The notes under the pieces were generated by a model. The model saw nothing but the letters and a program-made list of their open reading frames with translations, did not search any database and had not been told where the DNA came from. From NCBI GenBank assembly GCA_001618615.1, contig LKHB01000135.1:1-24890 (forward strand): 24,890 nt of DNA. The letters run 5' to 3'. Made by a program: the position numbers and the translations under genes. This document shows positions 14,599 to 21,940 of the stretch, one piece after another. The first letter of the stretch is position 1, and each line of letters starts with the position of its first letter. The DNA is from Fermentibacter danicus (GTDB taxonomy: Bacteria > Fermentibacterota > Fermentibacteria > Fermentibacterales > Fermentibacteraceae).

Positions 14599-16308
14599 TC
14601 ACAACCCGGTTATGTTTCCTACCGTGTCGATGTCCATGCCGAGCGCAGCCGGTTTCGAGGGGAGACCGGGCATCCTGAGGATATCCCCGGTTATCGGGAT
14701 CAGGAAGCCTGCGCCCGCTGCGATCTGAATCTCCCTCACGGTCACTACGAAGTCCTTCGGCCTGCCCAGGAGTTCCGGGTTGTCGGACAGGGAGTTCTGC
14801 GTCTTGGCGATGCAGACCGGCAGTTTCGCGTAGTCGAACTTCGCTATGGCGGCGAGGTCCTTCCTGGCCTGTGAGGTAAAGTCCACGAACTCGGCCCCGT
14901 AGATCTCCCTCGCGATCGTTTGGATCTTCTTCTCGACAGGCCAGTCCCACTGGTAGAGCGGCTTGTACGACGCCTTCGAGGATTCGGCTGTCTGGACGAC
15001 CTTCTCGGCCAGATCGACCATGCCGGCGCCGCCCATGCTGAAGCCCTCCCCGACGGCGGCCGGGACTCCCAGTTCAGAGCACCTGCGAAGCACGACCGCC
15101 AGTTCGTCCGTGGAGTCCGACGGGAAGCGGTTCACGCACACGACGGCCGGAAGCCCGAACTTGCGGATGTTCTCGAGGTGCTTCTCAAGGTTGGGCAGGC
15201 CGCGCACTACGGCATCGGGATCGGAAGCGTCCAGCTCCTTCTTCTTCCTGCCCCCGTGCATCTTGAGGGCGCGGCACGTGGCCACCAGGACCACGATGGA
15301 AGGGTTCAGCCTGCCGTAACCGCACTTGATGTCGAAGAACTTCTCGGCTCCGAGATCGAAGCCGAAGCCCGCCTCGGTTATCGCCCAGTCGGACAGGCCT
15401 ACGGCCATCTTCGTCGCGATGAGGGAGTTGCACCCGTGTGCGATGTTGGCGAAGGGGCCTGCATGGACGAATGCGGGAACGCCTTCGATGGTCTGGACGA
15501 GATTGGGCCTTATCGCGTGCTTCAGCAGGACGCCCATTGCCCCGGAAACGCCCATCGAACCGGCAGTCACCTGCTCTCCGTCATAGTTGATCCCCACATA
15601 GATGCGGGACAGACGCTCCTTCAGATCCTCCCGGCCCTCCGCGAGAGCCATGATCGCCATCACTTCGCTCGCGGCGGTGATGTCGAAGCCGGATTCGCGG
15701 GGTACGCCCTGCGTCCTGCCTCCGAGACCGATGACGATGTTCCGCAGAGCCCTGTCGTTCATGTCGAGCACCCGGTGGAAGCGCACGGTGCGGGGATCGA
15801 GGCCCGAGGGATTGCCCCAGTAGATGTGATTGTCGATGGCGGCTGCGAGGAGGTTGTGCGCCGAGGTTACGGCGTGGAGATCACCCGTGAAGTGGAGGTT
15901 GATGTCCTCGGCGGGAAGAACCTGGGAGTATCCGCCTCCGGTCGCTCCACCCTTCATTCCGAAGATGGGGCCGAGGGAGGGCTCCCTGAGCGCGATGCAG
16001 GTCGAGCGGCCGATGCGGGCCAGGCCCTGCGCCAGGCCTATGGAGACGGTGGTCTTCCCCTCGCCCGCCGGGGTGGGGGTCATGGCGGAGACCAGTATCA
16101 GGCGTCCCTGGCCCTTCGATCTCTTGCGGACTGCGTCCAGGCGTACCTTCGCCTTGTCGCCGCCATAGAGGAGCAGATCCTCAGGGGCCAGCCCGAGCCG
16201 TCCGGCGATCTCGGTTATCGGCAATAGTTTCGCAGAAGCGGATATCTCCGGGTCGGAAGGCATCCGGGTACCGGCGCTGATCACCTTGGAATCACCTGGC
16301 AACTGCAT
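14599..16308 (-). CDS. fhs: Formate-tetrahydrofolate ligase
   Basis: This 569-residue enzyme makes 10-formyl-tetrahydrofolate from formate, ATP and tetrahydrofolate, the entry step of one-carbon metabolism and of the methyl branch of the Wood-Ljungdahl pathway. The P-loop-like TPTPAGEGKTT is at about 77-87. Other family segments include REPSLGPIFGMKGGATGGGY, then INLHFTGD, HAGPFANIAHGCNS, DLGAEKFFDIKCG and ITGDILRMPGLP near the end. The length is close to the usual 555-560 residues plus a short N-terminal extension. Met16 is an alternative start, but the first ATG has GAAGGA upstream. It is 31 bases downstream of a small unknown gene and convergent with the membrane protein. No other Wood-Ljungdahl gene is nearby. 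Confidence 0.97.
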   Translation of the reverse strand: MQLPGDSKVISAGTRMPSDPEISASAKLLPITEIAGRLGLAPEDLLLYGGDKAKVRLDAVRKRSKGQGRLILVSAMTPTPAGEGKTTVSIGLAQGLARIGRSTCIALREPSLGPIFGMKGGATGGGYSQVLPAEDINLHFTGDLHAVTSAHNLLAAAIDNHIYWGNPSGLDPRTVRFHRVLDMNDRALRNIVIGLGGRTQGVPRESGFDITAASEVMAIMALAEGREDLKERLSRIYVGINYDGEQVTAGSMGVSGAMGVLLKHAIRPNLVQTIEGVPAFVHAGPFANIAHGCNSLIATKMAVGLSDWAITEAGFGFDLGAEKFFDIKCGYGRLNPSIVVLVATCRALKMHGGRKKKELDASDPDAVVRGLPNLEKHLENIRKFGLPAVVCVNRFPSDSTDELAVVLRRCSELGVPAAVGEGFSMGGAGMVDLAEKVVQTAESSKASYKPLYQWDWPVEKKIQTIAREIYGAEFVDFTSQARKDLAAIAKFDYAKLPVCIAKTQNSLSDNPELLGRPKDFVVTVREIQIAAGAGFLIPITGDILRMPGLPSKPAALGMDIDTVGNITGL

Positions 16309-16339
16309 TTCGCTGTTCCTTCGATGGGGCCTGCAGAAA

Positions 16340-16567
16340 TCAGAATGAGTCGTCCTCGATATTCTCCGGGGGCTCTATCTCGACCCGTTCGATCAGGGGA
16401 TTGATCACCTCTTCCAGCATCCAGCCCTTGGGGAGGCCGAAACCCTCCATGCAGACGTATTTATACTCCTTTTTGCCGGATTCCTCACGCGAGATCACGC
16501 AGTAGCTCACGCCCTTCATGTCGGCGAGCCGTCCGGCCTCTCGTCTGGCTCTGTCGAGTTCAGTCAT
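16340..16567 (-). CDS. 75-residue protein of unknown function upstream of fhs
   Basis: ATG at 16567 is preceded by a near-ideal SD (AGGAGG). The product has an amphipathic, basic N-terminus (MTELDRARREAGRLADMKG), a middle YCVISREESGKKEYKYVC, and an acidic tail with ERVEIEPPENIEDD. It has two Cys, at residues 23 and 39. No family is recognised. The frame is open further upstream, but the SD fixes the start. It is 31 bases before fhs and probably co-transcribed. An AT-rich AATAAT/TAATAT at 16635-16642 may be its -10 box, with a poor -35. Confidence 0.65.
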   Translation of the reverse strand: MTELDRARREAGRLADMKGVSYCVISREESGKKEYKYVCMEGFGLPKGWMLEEVINPLIERVEIEPPENIEDDSF

Positions 16568-16726
16568 TGAAGGACCTCCTTGGCAGAAGCGATTCCGGTC
16601 GGGCCTGCCGGACATAGCCTGCCGACCGGGGCTCATATTATTGGTGCGGGCCCGGGAAAATGCCACAGCATGCATGAGCCGGGCTCCGGGTCGTTTTGGC
16701 TGGCGAAGTCCGCCGACAGGATCGGT

Positions 16727-17593
16727 TCAGGCCGGCCGGGCTCCAGCCGTCGGGGATGTCTGCGTTCGCCTCCCGCGGGTACGCACGGCGGAAGCGACGC
16801 GCGATGCGAAGGAAACCAGGCCGAAACCTGCGGCGCTGGTCAGGACGATGCACGCCCCGGCTGGAAGATCGAGGCTCCATGAGGCTGCGAGCCCGCCGAG
16901 GCCCGCCGCCGCGCTGAGTGCGCAGGCTGCGGGGATCATCACGGGAAGCCTGTATGTCAGGAGCCTTGCAGTGGCTGGAGGGATGGTGAGGAGGGCGATC
17001 ACCATGACGAGCCCGACGGATCGCATCAGAACCACGACGGAAAGGCCGGTAAGCACGAGGAACGCGGTGTACAAGGCACCGGCGCTCATCCCGCGGGCGG
17101 CGGCGTACTCCGGGTCGAAGGAGATCGCGAGTATCCTCCTGTAGAATACGGTCACGAATAGCAGGGCGGCGGCGTCCACGACGACCGTCAGGACCAGGTC
17201 GGCTGCCGGCACGGCGAGTACGCTGCCGAAGAGGTATCCCATCAGGTCGCCCCTGTATCCCGGCGCCATAGCGGCGAAGACCAGGCCCATCGACATGCCG
17301 ATCGACCAGACCGCTGCGATGGCGGCCTCGGAACGGCTCCGCGCCCCTCTGAACAGGAAGCCGAGCAGCAGGGAGGCCAGGATGCTTGCGCCGACAGCCC
17401 CTGCAAGGGGGTCGATGCCGGCGAAGAGAGCGAAGCCCAGCCCTCCGAAGACCGCATGTGCTATGCCGCCGGAAAGACCCGACATTCTGTTCACGAAAAG
17501 CAGGCTGCCGATTGTCCCGCAGGCGACCGAACCCAGCAGGACGGCCAGAACGGCGTTCTGGAGGAATGCGTACCGGGCGAGGGCCTCAAGCAT
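16727..17593 (-). CDS. znuB: Metal ABC transporter permease (ZnuB/MntB family)
   Basis: This 288-residue inner-membrane protein of the ABC-3 family has about eight hydrophobic helices. Family features are the early segment LLFVNRMSGLSGGIAHAVFG and the later DPEYAAARGMSAGALYT, followed by RSVGLVMVIALLTIPPATAR. It ends in a basic cytoplasmic tail. The start ATG lies inside the end of the ATPase gene (8-base overlap, ATGCTTGA), so translation is coupled. With its neighbours it forms a Zn2+ or Mn2+ importer. Zinc is favoured because the operon's own regulator is Zur-like. Confidence 0.92.
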   Translation of the reverse strand: MLEALARYAFLQNAVLAVLLGSVACGTIGSLLFVNRMSGLSGGIAHAVFGGLGFALFAGIDPLAGAVGASILASLLLGFLFRGARSRSEAAIAAVWSIGMSMGLVFAAMAPGYRGDLMGYLFGSVLAVPAADLVLTVVVDAAALLFVTVFYRRILAISFDPEYAAARGMSAGALYTAFLVLTGLSVVVLMRSVGLVMVIALLTIPPATARLLTYRLPVMIPAACALSAAAGLGGLAASWSLDLPAGACIVLTSAAGFGLVSFASRVASAVRTRGRRTQTSPTAGARPA

Positions 17594-18344
17594 CGCAGCC
17601 CCCGCCGTGGGTTCCGAGCACGCGGTGGGGCGTGCCGTGGGAGATCGGATCGACTGGGCATCCATATGCCTTCCAGAGGGCTTCCGTTCCCAGAGTCTCG
17701 GCGTGGCTCACCAGCCTGCCGTTGAGGCAGGCGATCGAACGGACGGACCCGGCCACGGCTCCTACGTCGTGCGTCACCAGGATTATTGTAATAGTTGCGC
17801 TCAGCCTTTCGAGAAGCTCGTACAGCCCCCCCTGACCGGCCTGATCCACGCTGGCCGCAGGCTCGTCCAGAAGCAGCAGTTCCGGCGATCCTGCGAGTGC
17901 CCTCGCCACGAAGACCTTCTGCCTCTGCCCCCCGGAGAGGCTTCCGGCATGGTTCGACGCGAGAGAGGCGACACCCAGCTCCTCCATGGCGGCCAGGGCG
18001 CGCCTTCTTCCGGCGGCGCCGCGGAGGCCAGGAGGAAGCCCCATCATCACCACGTCGAGGGCGGTTACGGGGAAATCGAGATTGAGCCCCGTCCACTGTG
18101 GAACATAGCCGATCCGGCTGCGTGCCTTCCCCGGCGGTCCGCCGAAGACCTCCACCGAACCCGACCAAGGCTTCCTCAGGCCCAGGATCACCTTCAGGAG
18201 GGTGGTCTTGCCGCCGCCGTTGGGGCCGATGACTGCAACATAGTCGCCTTTCGCCACCTCGAAGTCCACCCGGTCGAGGGCCGGGCGGCCGGGCCCGTAC
18301 CCGAAACTGACGGCGCGAAGCCTTACGACGGGCTCCTCACTCAC
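17586..18344 (-). CDS. znuC: Metal ABC transporter ATPase (ZnuC family)
   Basis: This 252-residue cytoplasmic ATPase powers the importer. Walker A is GPNGGGKTT (40-48), with GGGK in place of the usual GSGK/GAGK. The Q-loop is VPQW (Q83), the signature LSGGQRQK (136-143), Walker B LLLLDEP (156-162) and the H-loop VTHD (His192). The start is GTG, overlapping the TGA of the binding-protein gene as GTGA. About 30 residues after the nucleotide-binding domain extend the C-terminus and end GGGCDA. It is the middle gene of the zinc-uptake operon. Confidence 0.95.
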   Translation of the reverse strand: MSEEPVVRLRAVSFGYGPGRPALDRVDFEVAKGDYVAVIGPNGGGKTTLLKVILGLRKPWSGSVEVFGGPPGKARSRIGYVPQWTGLNLDFPVTALDVVMMGLPPGLRGAAGRRRALAAMEELGVASLASNHAGSLSGGQRQKVFVARALAGSPELLLLDEPAASVDQAGQGGLYELLERLSATITIILVTHDVGAVAGSVRSIACLNGRLVSHAETLGTEALWKAYGCPVDPISHGTPHRVLGTHGGGCDA

Positions 18345-19162
18345 TCTTCACCCGCGATCAGCGAGGCGAGCCCCGTCATGCATCCCGGCCAGTCGTGCGA
18401 GAGCTGGTCGTGCGGCCTGGGCTCGAAGCCCAGTTCGATCGAGAGGGCTTCGGCGGCCCCGGTGGAGAAACCCGGTGAGACGATGACGATCCGGGAGGAG
18501 CCGGCACGCGCCGCTTCGACTATCTCCGACAACTGCACCGGCGTCGGTTCCGCTCCCTCGACTTCGAGCGCCACCTGTACCAGCGAGTATTCCCGGGCGA
18601 AGTAGGCATAGGCGGGATGGAGGGCGACGAACGTCGCTCCCTCGCACCCTTCCAGTATGTCCGACACCCTGGCGTCGGTGGAGTCGATAACGGCGAGAGT
18701 GCCGGCGAGGCCATCGGCGAATGCAGCCGAGTCGGCGGGCGCCATGCGGCGAAGCTGGCGTTCCGTATTGGCTGCGAGGACCCTCATCATGTCCGGGGAG
18801 AGCCAGACGTGGGGATCGCCGTCGGAGGTTCTCACCAGGCCGGAATCAATCCTGGCGACGGCGAGCCCGAGAGCCGAGCCCTCGATTCTGGGGAGCCACT
18901 GCTCCTCGAACGGAAGACCGATTGCAAGGTAGAGATCGGCTTCGGAGACTGCCTGCATCGTGGCCGGAGAGGGCTCGAAGCCGTGCGGGTCCGCGCCAGG
19001 CGGAACGACTACGACGATGTCGGCCAGGTCTCCCGCTATCCCTTCCACCAGGAAGGCTTCGGGTTCGATGCTGACGGCTACGGTCAGCCGCCCGCGGCCC
19101 GGCGCCGAGGTCGAGCAGCCCAGGACGGCCAGCGCGGGGATGACAAAAGCCAGCCTTTTCAT
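18341..19162 (-). CDS. znuA: Zinc ABC transporter substrate-binding lipoprotein (ZnuA-like)
   Basis: This 273-residue cluster A-I binding protein has a signal ending AVLGC (Cys16), so it is a lipoprotein. The expected metal ligands are His60 in GADPHGFEPSP, His118 in GDPHVWLSPDMM and His182 in ALHPAYAYFAREY. An acidic residue in the C-terminal lobe is the expected fourth ligand. The His-rich loop common in many ZnuA proteins is absent. The ATG overlaps the regulator's stop codon as ATGA, and its own stop overlaps the ATPase start. Zinc is the likely substrate; manganese is the alternative. Confidence 0.92.
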   Translation of the reverse strand: MKRLAFVIPALAVLGCSTSAPGRGRLTVAVSIEPEAFLVEGIAGDLADIVVVVPPGADPHGFEPSPATMQAVSEADLYLAIGLPFEEQWLPRIEGSALGLAVARIDSGLVRTSDGDPHVWLSPDMMRVLAANTERQLRRMAPADSAAFADGLAGTLAVIDSTDARVSDILEGCEGATFVALHPAYAYFAREYSLVQVALEVEGAEPTPVQLSEIVEAARAGSSRIVIVSPGFSTGAAEALSIELGFEPRPHDQLSHDWPGCMTGLASLIAGEE

Positions 19163-19605
19163 TCACGACCCTTTCCCGAACAGTCCCGGCATTTCCCGGA
19201 GAAGTGCACCGAGGCGTTCGCAATGCTGAATCCTTCGGCCGATACACGCTCCACCAACCCGGGAGGGAGTTCGAGGTCGAGGTGGATCACCCGTCCGCAG
19301 CCCAGACACTCGAAGTGGTTGTGTCCGCAGCGCCCGTGTCTGGCGAGGCAGTATCTCCTGATGCCCGCCGATCCGGGGCATCTCTCGAGAACGCCTTCTG
19401 ATTCGAGAGCCTCCACGGCCCGGTAGACGCTAGAAAGGCTGCCGAATCCTACGGTTTCCACGAGATCGTCCACGGAGAGAGCGCCATCCGCAGCCAGGAA
19501 TGCGGACACTACGGCCCTGCGGAGCCTCGTCACGCGGAAACCGTGCATCCGCAGCAGGGCGCCGGAGGGGTCCCGGGCCGGCGGGAGACGCAAATCCTCA
19601 TCCAT
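19159..19605 (-). CDS. zur: Fur-family zinc regulator (Zur-like), first gene of the zinc operon
   Basis: This 148-residue repressor has a winged helix with FRVTRLRRAVVSAF (23-36) and TVGFGSLSSVYRAVEALES. The metal half has GHNHFECLGCGRVIHLDLE with Cys100/Cys103, and Cys139/Cys142 near the C-terminus: the four-Cys structural zinc site. Co-location with znuA, znuC and znuB argues for Zur. An ATG four codons upstream (19617) lies inside the operator palindrome, where the promoter also falls. The start at 19605 was therefore preferred, although it has no SD and the mRNA would be leaderless. Its stop overlaps the znuA start. Confidence 0.85.
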   Translation of the reverse strand: MDEDLRLPPARDPSGALLRMHGFRVTRLRRAVVSAFLAADGALSVDDLVETVGFGSLSSVYRAVEALESEGVLERCPGSAGIRRYCLARHGRCGHNHFECLGCGRVIHLDLELPPGLVERVSAEGFSIANASVHFSGKCRDCSGKGRE

Positions 19606-19606
19606 A

Positions 19607-19623
19607 ACGCGAATCATTCGCGT
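19607..19623 (-). promoter_or_regulatory. Perfect 8-1-8 palindrome, probable Zur operator
   Basis: ACGCGAAT, one central base, then ATTCGCGT form a perfect 17-bp palindrome in the 7-1-7 style of Fur-family boxes. It covers the predicted -10 box and the transcription start of the zur-znu operon, so zinc-loaded repressor would block RNA polymerase. Confidence 0.75.
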
Positions 19624-19642
19624 CTGCTGTAGGAGTCGTCAA
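19613..19642 (-). promoter_or_regulatory. Promoter of the zur-znuACB operon
   Basis: Read on the minus strand, TTGACG (19642-19637) and AATGAT (19618-19613) are 18 bases apart. The -10 box has 4 of 6 consensus bases. The start would fall at about 19606-19605, on the first base of the preferred start codon. Confidence 0.5.
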
Positions 19643-19768
19643 TCATGTCGGTCGTACTCACTGAGGCAGCTTCCGGGAGGACGGCGGGATGACTGCCGAT
19701 GGCGCAGTCGGGCTTCGATTCGACAACCGCCCGGGCGGCAAGGGGTTGACGGCGGCAACGGAGGGCCG

Positions 19769-19789
19769 GCCCCGGCAGTATCCCGGGGC
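19769..19789 (-). terminator. Hairpin after the glucosaminidase gene
   Basis: GCCCCGG and CCGGGGC form a perfect 7-bp stem with a 7-base loop, 14 bases past the stop of the minus-strand gene at 19804. There is no T-run, so its role as a terminator is uncertain. Confidence 0.4.
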
Positions 19790-19803
19790 GGCGGTTCCTT
19801 CGG

Positions 19804-20427
19804 TCAGAGATAGAGGCGCCCGAGCATTTCGGCCAGGCGTTCCGCGTAGTGCCTGTCGGCGGCCCATGTGCCCGAGAGCCTGGAGATGTCGGGGGCCCTG
19901 CCCCGGGGGCTCACCAGCCCGAACCGCGGATCGACCAGTTCACCAACGAGAGGCTCCGTAGAGCCGTAGGCCTTGAGGTGCTGGACATGGGCGCGGACTC
20001 CGGTGCGCTCGTCCGGGAAGCTCAGCCCGGGATTCCCGGGGCCCGTCGAGCCAAGTCCACAGAAGTTGTTCATGTCCCCGGTCACGAGGCCGCCGAACCT
20101 CAGAAAGCCGGTTTCATGGCACATCTGAACGAAGGCGACGTCCGAGTTCACCCCTTCGACGGCGCACTCCTCGATGTAGAGGGTCGCCAGCAGCAGTACC
20201 CTTTCGCTGTCGGCGTCCGGATTGTCCTCGAGCAGGAAGCCGGCCAGCCGATCCGCGGTCATGAGTCCCTCACCCATTATCAGCCAGGTTCCGGGCGTCC
20301 CGGATGACGAACGGCCGGCTGAGGGGACTTCGTCCCCCCGCCTGACGGGAGGGGTGAGTTCCGGGATCGGACCTTCCCCGGAGACTGCGGAGCAGAGGCT
20401 CAGAAGGAGGACCGGGAGAACCGGCAT
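19804..20427 (-). CDS. GH73-like N-acetylglucosaminidase domain protein (secreted)
   Basis: This 207-residue protein has a signal peptide (about 1-17) and a Pro/Ser-rich linker to about residue 48. The rest resembles the FlgJ/Atl-type glucosaminidase domain: LATLYIEECAVEGVNSDVAF, then VQMCHETGFLRFGG with likely catalytic Glu105, and MNNFCGLGS (119-127). The late TWAADRHYAERLAEML is the usual YA.S..YA-type end. It probably cleaves peptidoglycan in the periplasm. The start has GGGAAAGAGA just upstream. It follows the PLP-enzyme gene by 78 bases on the same strand and may be read through from it, though no functional link is apparent. Confidence 0.75.
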   Translation of the reverse strand: MPVLPVLLLSLCSAVSGEGPIPELTPPVRRGDEVPSAGRSSSGTPGTWLIMGEGLMTADRLAGFLLEDNPDADSERVLLLATLYIEECAVEGVNSDVAFVQMCHETGFLRFGGLVTGDMNNFCGLGSTGPGNPGLSFPDERTGVRAHVQHLKAYGSTEPLVGELVDPRFGLVSPRGRAPDISRLSGTWAADRHYAERLAEMLGRLYL

Positions 20428-20505
20428 TCTCTTTCCCGAACCATTGCGGCGGCGTTCATTCCAGCCCCCGGGCGACCGCAGGCGGCGCCATGCCTTCCGG
20501 CTGGA

Positions 20506-21684
20506 CTATATCCTGGCCAGGGCCTGGTCGAGGTCGGCGATCAGGTCGTCCAGATCCTCTATGCCTACGGAATAGCGCACCAGGTCGTCCGTGATCCCCG
20601 CCTTCAGCTTCGCCTCCGCACTCACCTTCGCGTGGGTCATCGAGGCGGGATGCTGGATCAGGGTCTCGACTCCGCCCAGAGAGACGGCGAGGGCGGCAAG
20701 CCCGACGCTGTCCATCAGAATCCTGCCCGCCTCCAGGCCGCCCTTCAGGCCGAAGGATATCATGGCGCCGGGCCCCTTCTGCTGCCTGGCGGCCAGCTCG
20801 TGCTGCGGGTGGGACTCGAGGCCGGGATACCTCACCCATGCGACCTTTGGGTGACCCTCGAGGTATTCCGCGATCTTCTGCGCGTTCTCCTGCGCCCGCA
20901 GGAGCCTTACGGACAGGGTCTTGAGCCCCCTGGTCACGAGGAAGGCCTGGTGCGGGTCCATGCAGGGGCCCATGCTGGTCATCACTCCATACATCAGCGA
21001 ATGGTCGGCCTCCGTCTTAGCGACGATCACGCCTCCCACCACGTCCGCATGACCGTTGATGAACTTGGTGATGGAGTGGAGCACCACGTCCGCCCCCAGC
21101 TCCAGAGGCCTCTGCAGCAGGGGCGAGCAGAAGGTATTGTCCACGACCAGGCGGATGCCGTGCCTGTGCGCGATCTCGGCACATGCGGCTATGTCGGTGA
21201 TGGATATCGTCGGATTAGCGGGGGTCTCCACGTACAGGAGCTTCGTCTCCGGACGGATGGCGGCCTCGACGAGTTCCAGGCGGCTGGTATCGACGAATGT
21301 CGATTCGACCCCGAACCGGGAGAAGTGTTTCTCCAGCACTCCCCTCGAAGCTCCATAAACCGCGTCGGTCGAGACGACATGGCCGCCCCGGCCCAGGAAG
21401 GACATGTACACGGTCGTCACGGCAGCCATGCCGCTGGCTACGGCGATGCCGCCGAACCCTCCCTCGAGCGCCGCGACGGCATCCTCCAGCACCCTGACGG
21501 TGGGATTGCCGAGCCGGGAGTAGATGTACCCGTCGCTCTCCCCCGCGAAGCAGTCCGCGCCCTCCTGCGCATTCCTGAATGAGAAGGTCGACGTCTGGTA
21601 GATCGGCGGGTTCACGGCCATGAGAGGATCCTGCTTCTGCCCTCCGTGGACGAGCAGTGTGTCGAAACGCGATTTCCTGTTCAT
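20506..21684 (-). CDS. Methionine gamma-lyase / cystathionine gamma-synthase-family PLP enzyme
   Basis: This 392-residue enzyme of the Cys/Met metabolism PLP family acts on sulfur amino acids. Family features are NPPIYQTSTF (25-34), YSRLGNPTVRVLE (55-67), VDNTF (Asp182, cofactor nitrogen) and HSITKFINGHADVVGG with PLP lysine Lys207. LGGVETLIQHPASMTH near the C-terminus also fits. SVGIEDLDDLIADL resembles methionine gamma-lyase. The residue equal to Cys116 of Pseudomonas putida methionine gamma-lyase is Ala112 here (AVYGASRG), so substrate preference cannot be read off. Cystathionine gamma-lyase, gamma-synthase and methionine gamma-lyase all remain possible. The start has GAGAAGGG upstream. 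No SAM-riboswitch features were seen in the leader. Confidence 0.9.
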   Translation of the reverse strand: MNRKSRFDTLLVHGGQKQDPLMAVNPPIYQTSTFSFRNAQEGADCFAGESDGYIYSRLGNPTVRVLEDAVAALEGGFGGIAVASGMAAVTTVYMSFLGRGGHVVSTDAVYGASRGVLEKHFSRFGVESTFVDTSRLELVEAAIRPETKLLYVETPANPTISITDIAACAEIAHRHGIRLVVDNTFCSPLLQRPLELGADVVLHSITKFINGHADVVGGVIVAKTEADHSLMYGVMTSMGPCMDPHQAFLVTRGLKTLSVRLLRAQENAQKIAEYLEGHPKVAWVRYPGLESHPQHELAARQQKGPGAMISFGLKGGLEAGRILMDSVGLAALAVSLGGVETLIQHPASMTHAKVSAEAKLKAGITDDLVRYSVGIEDLDDLIADLDQALARI

Positions 21685-21841
21685 TGGTGCCCTTCTCTCC
21701 GGGGTTCTTGGAAAGGTCCGTCAGGCAGGGGATACCGGTGCCGGCGGCCGCACATCGTCAGCGGACCATAACAGCCGGGCCGCCCGCCCGTCGAGGAAGG
21801 CGGGAATCAGGCCTTCAGCCCTTCGGGCGCTTTTGAGGAAG

Positions 21842-21877
21842 AGCATTCGGACGCCGCTGTCCGCCCGACGGAATGCT
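21842..21877 (-). terminator. Nested hairpin downstream of the membrane glycosyltransferase-like gene
   Basis: AGCATTC pairs with GAATGCT as the outer stem. An inner CGGAC/GTCCG stem stacks on its 3' side. It starts 64 bases past the stop of the minus-strand gene at 21941 and is followed on that strand by CTTCCTC. The 256-base gap 21685-21940 holds no other recognised element. Confidence 0.4.
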
Positions 21878-21940
21878 ACCGGCGTTGAAGACCGCCGCCG
21901 GGCCGGGTCACTTACGATGAGCCTGAAATGACTGCGGCTT

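Noticed and set aside
14920..16227. 435-codon plus-strand open frame inside fhs
   Set aside because: It is a shadow of fhs, which is unmistakable on the minus strand.
19606..19617. ATG at 19617 as the start of the zur-like gene
   Set aside because: It lies inside the operator palindrome and the predicted -10 box, upstream of the likely transcript start, and has no SD. It remains possible if transcription begins further upstream.
21685..21800. Possible SAM-type riboswitch before the sulfur-amino-acid PLP enzyme
   Set aside because: None of the conserved SAM-riboswitch segments or a matching terminator was found in the leader.
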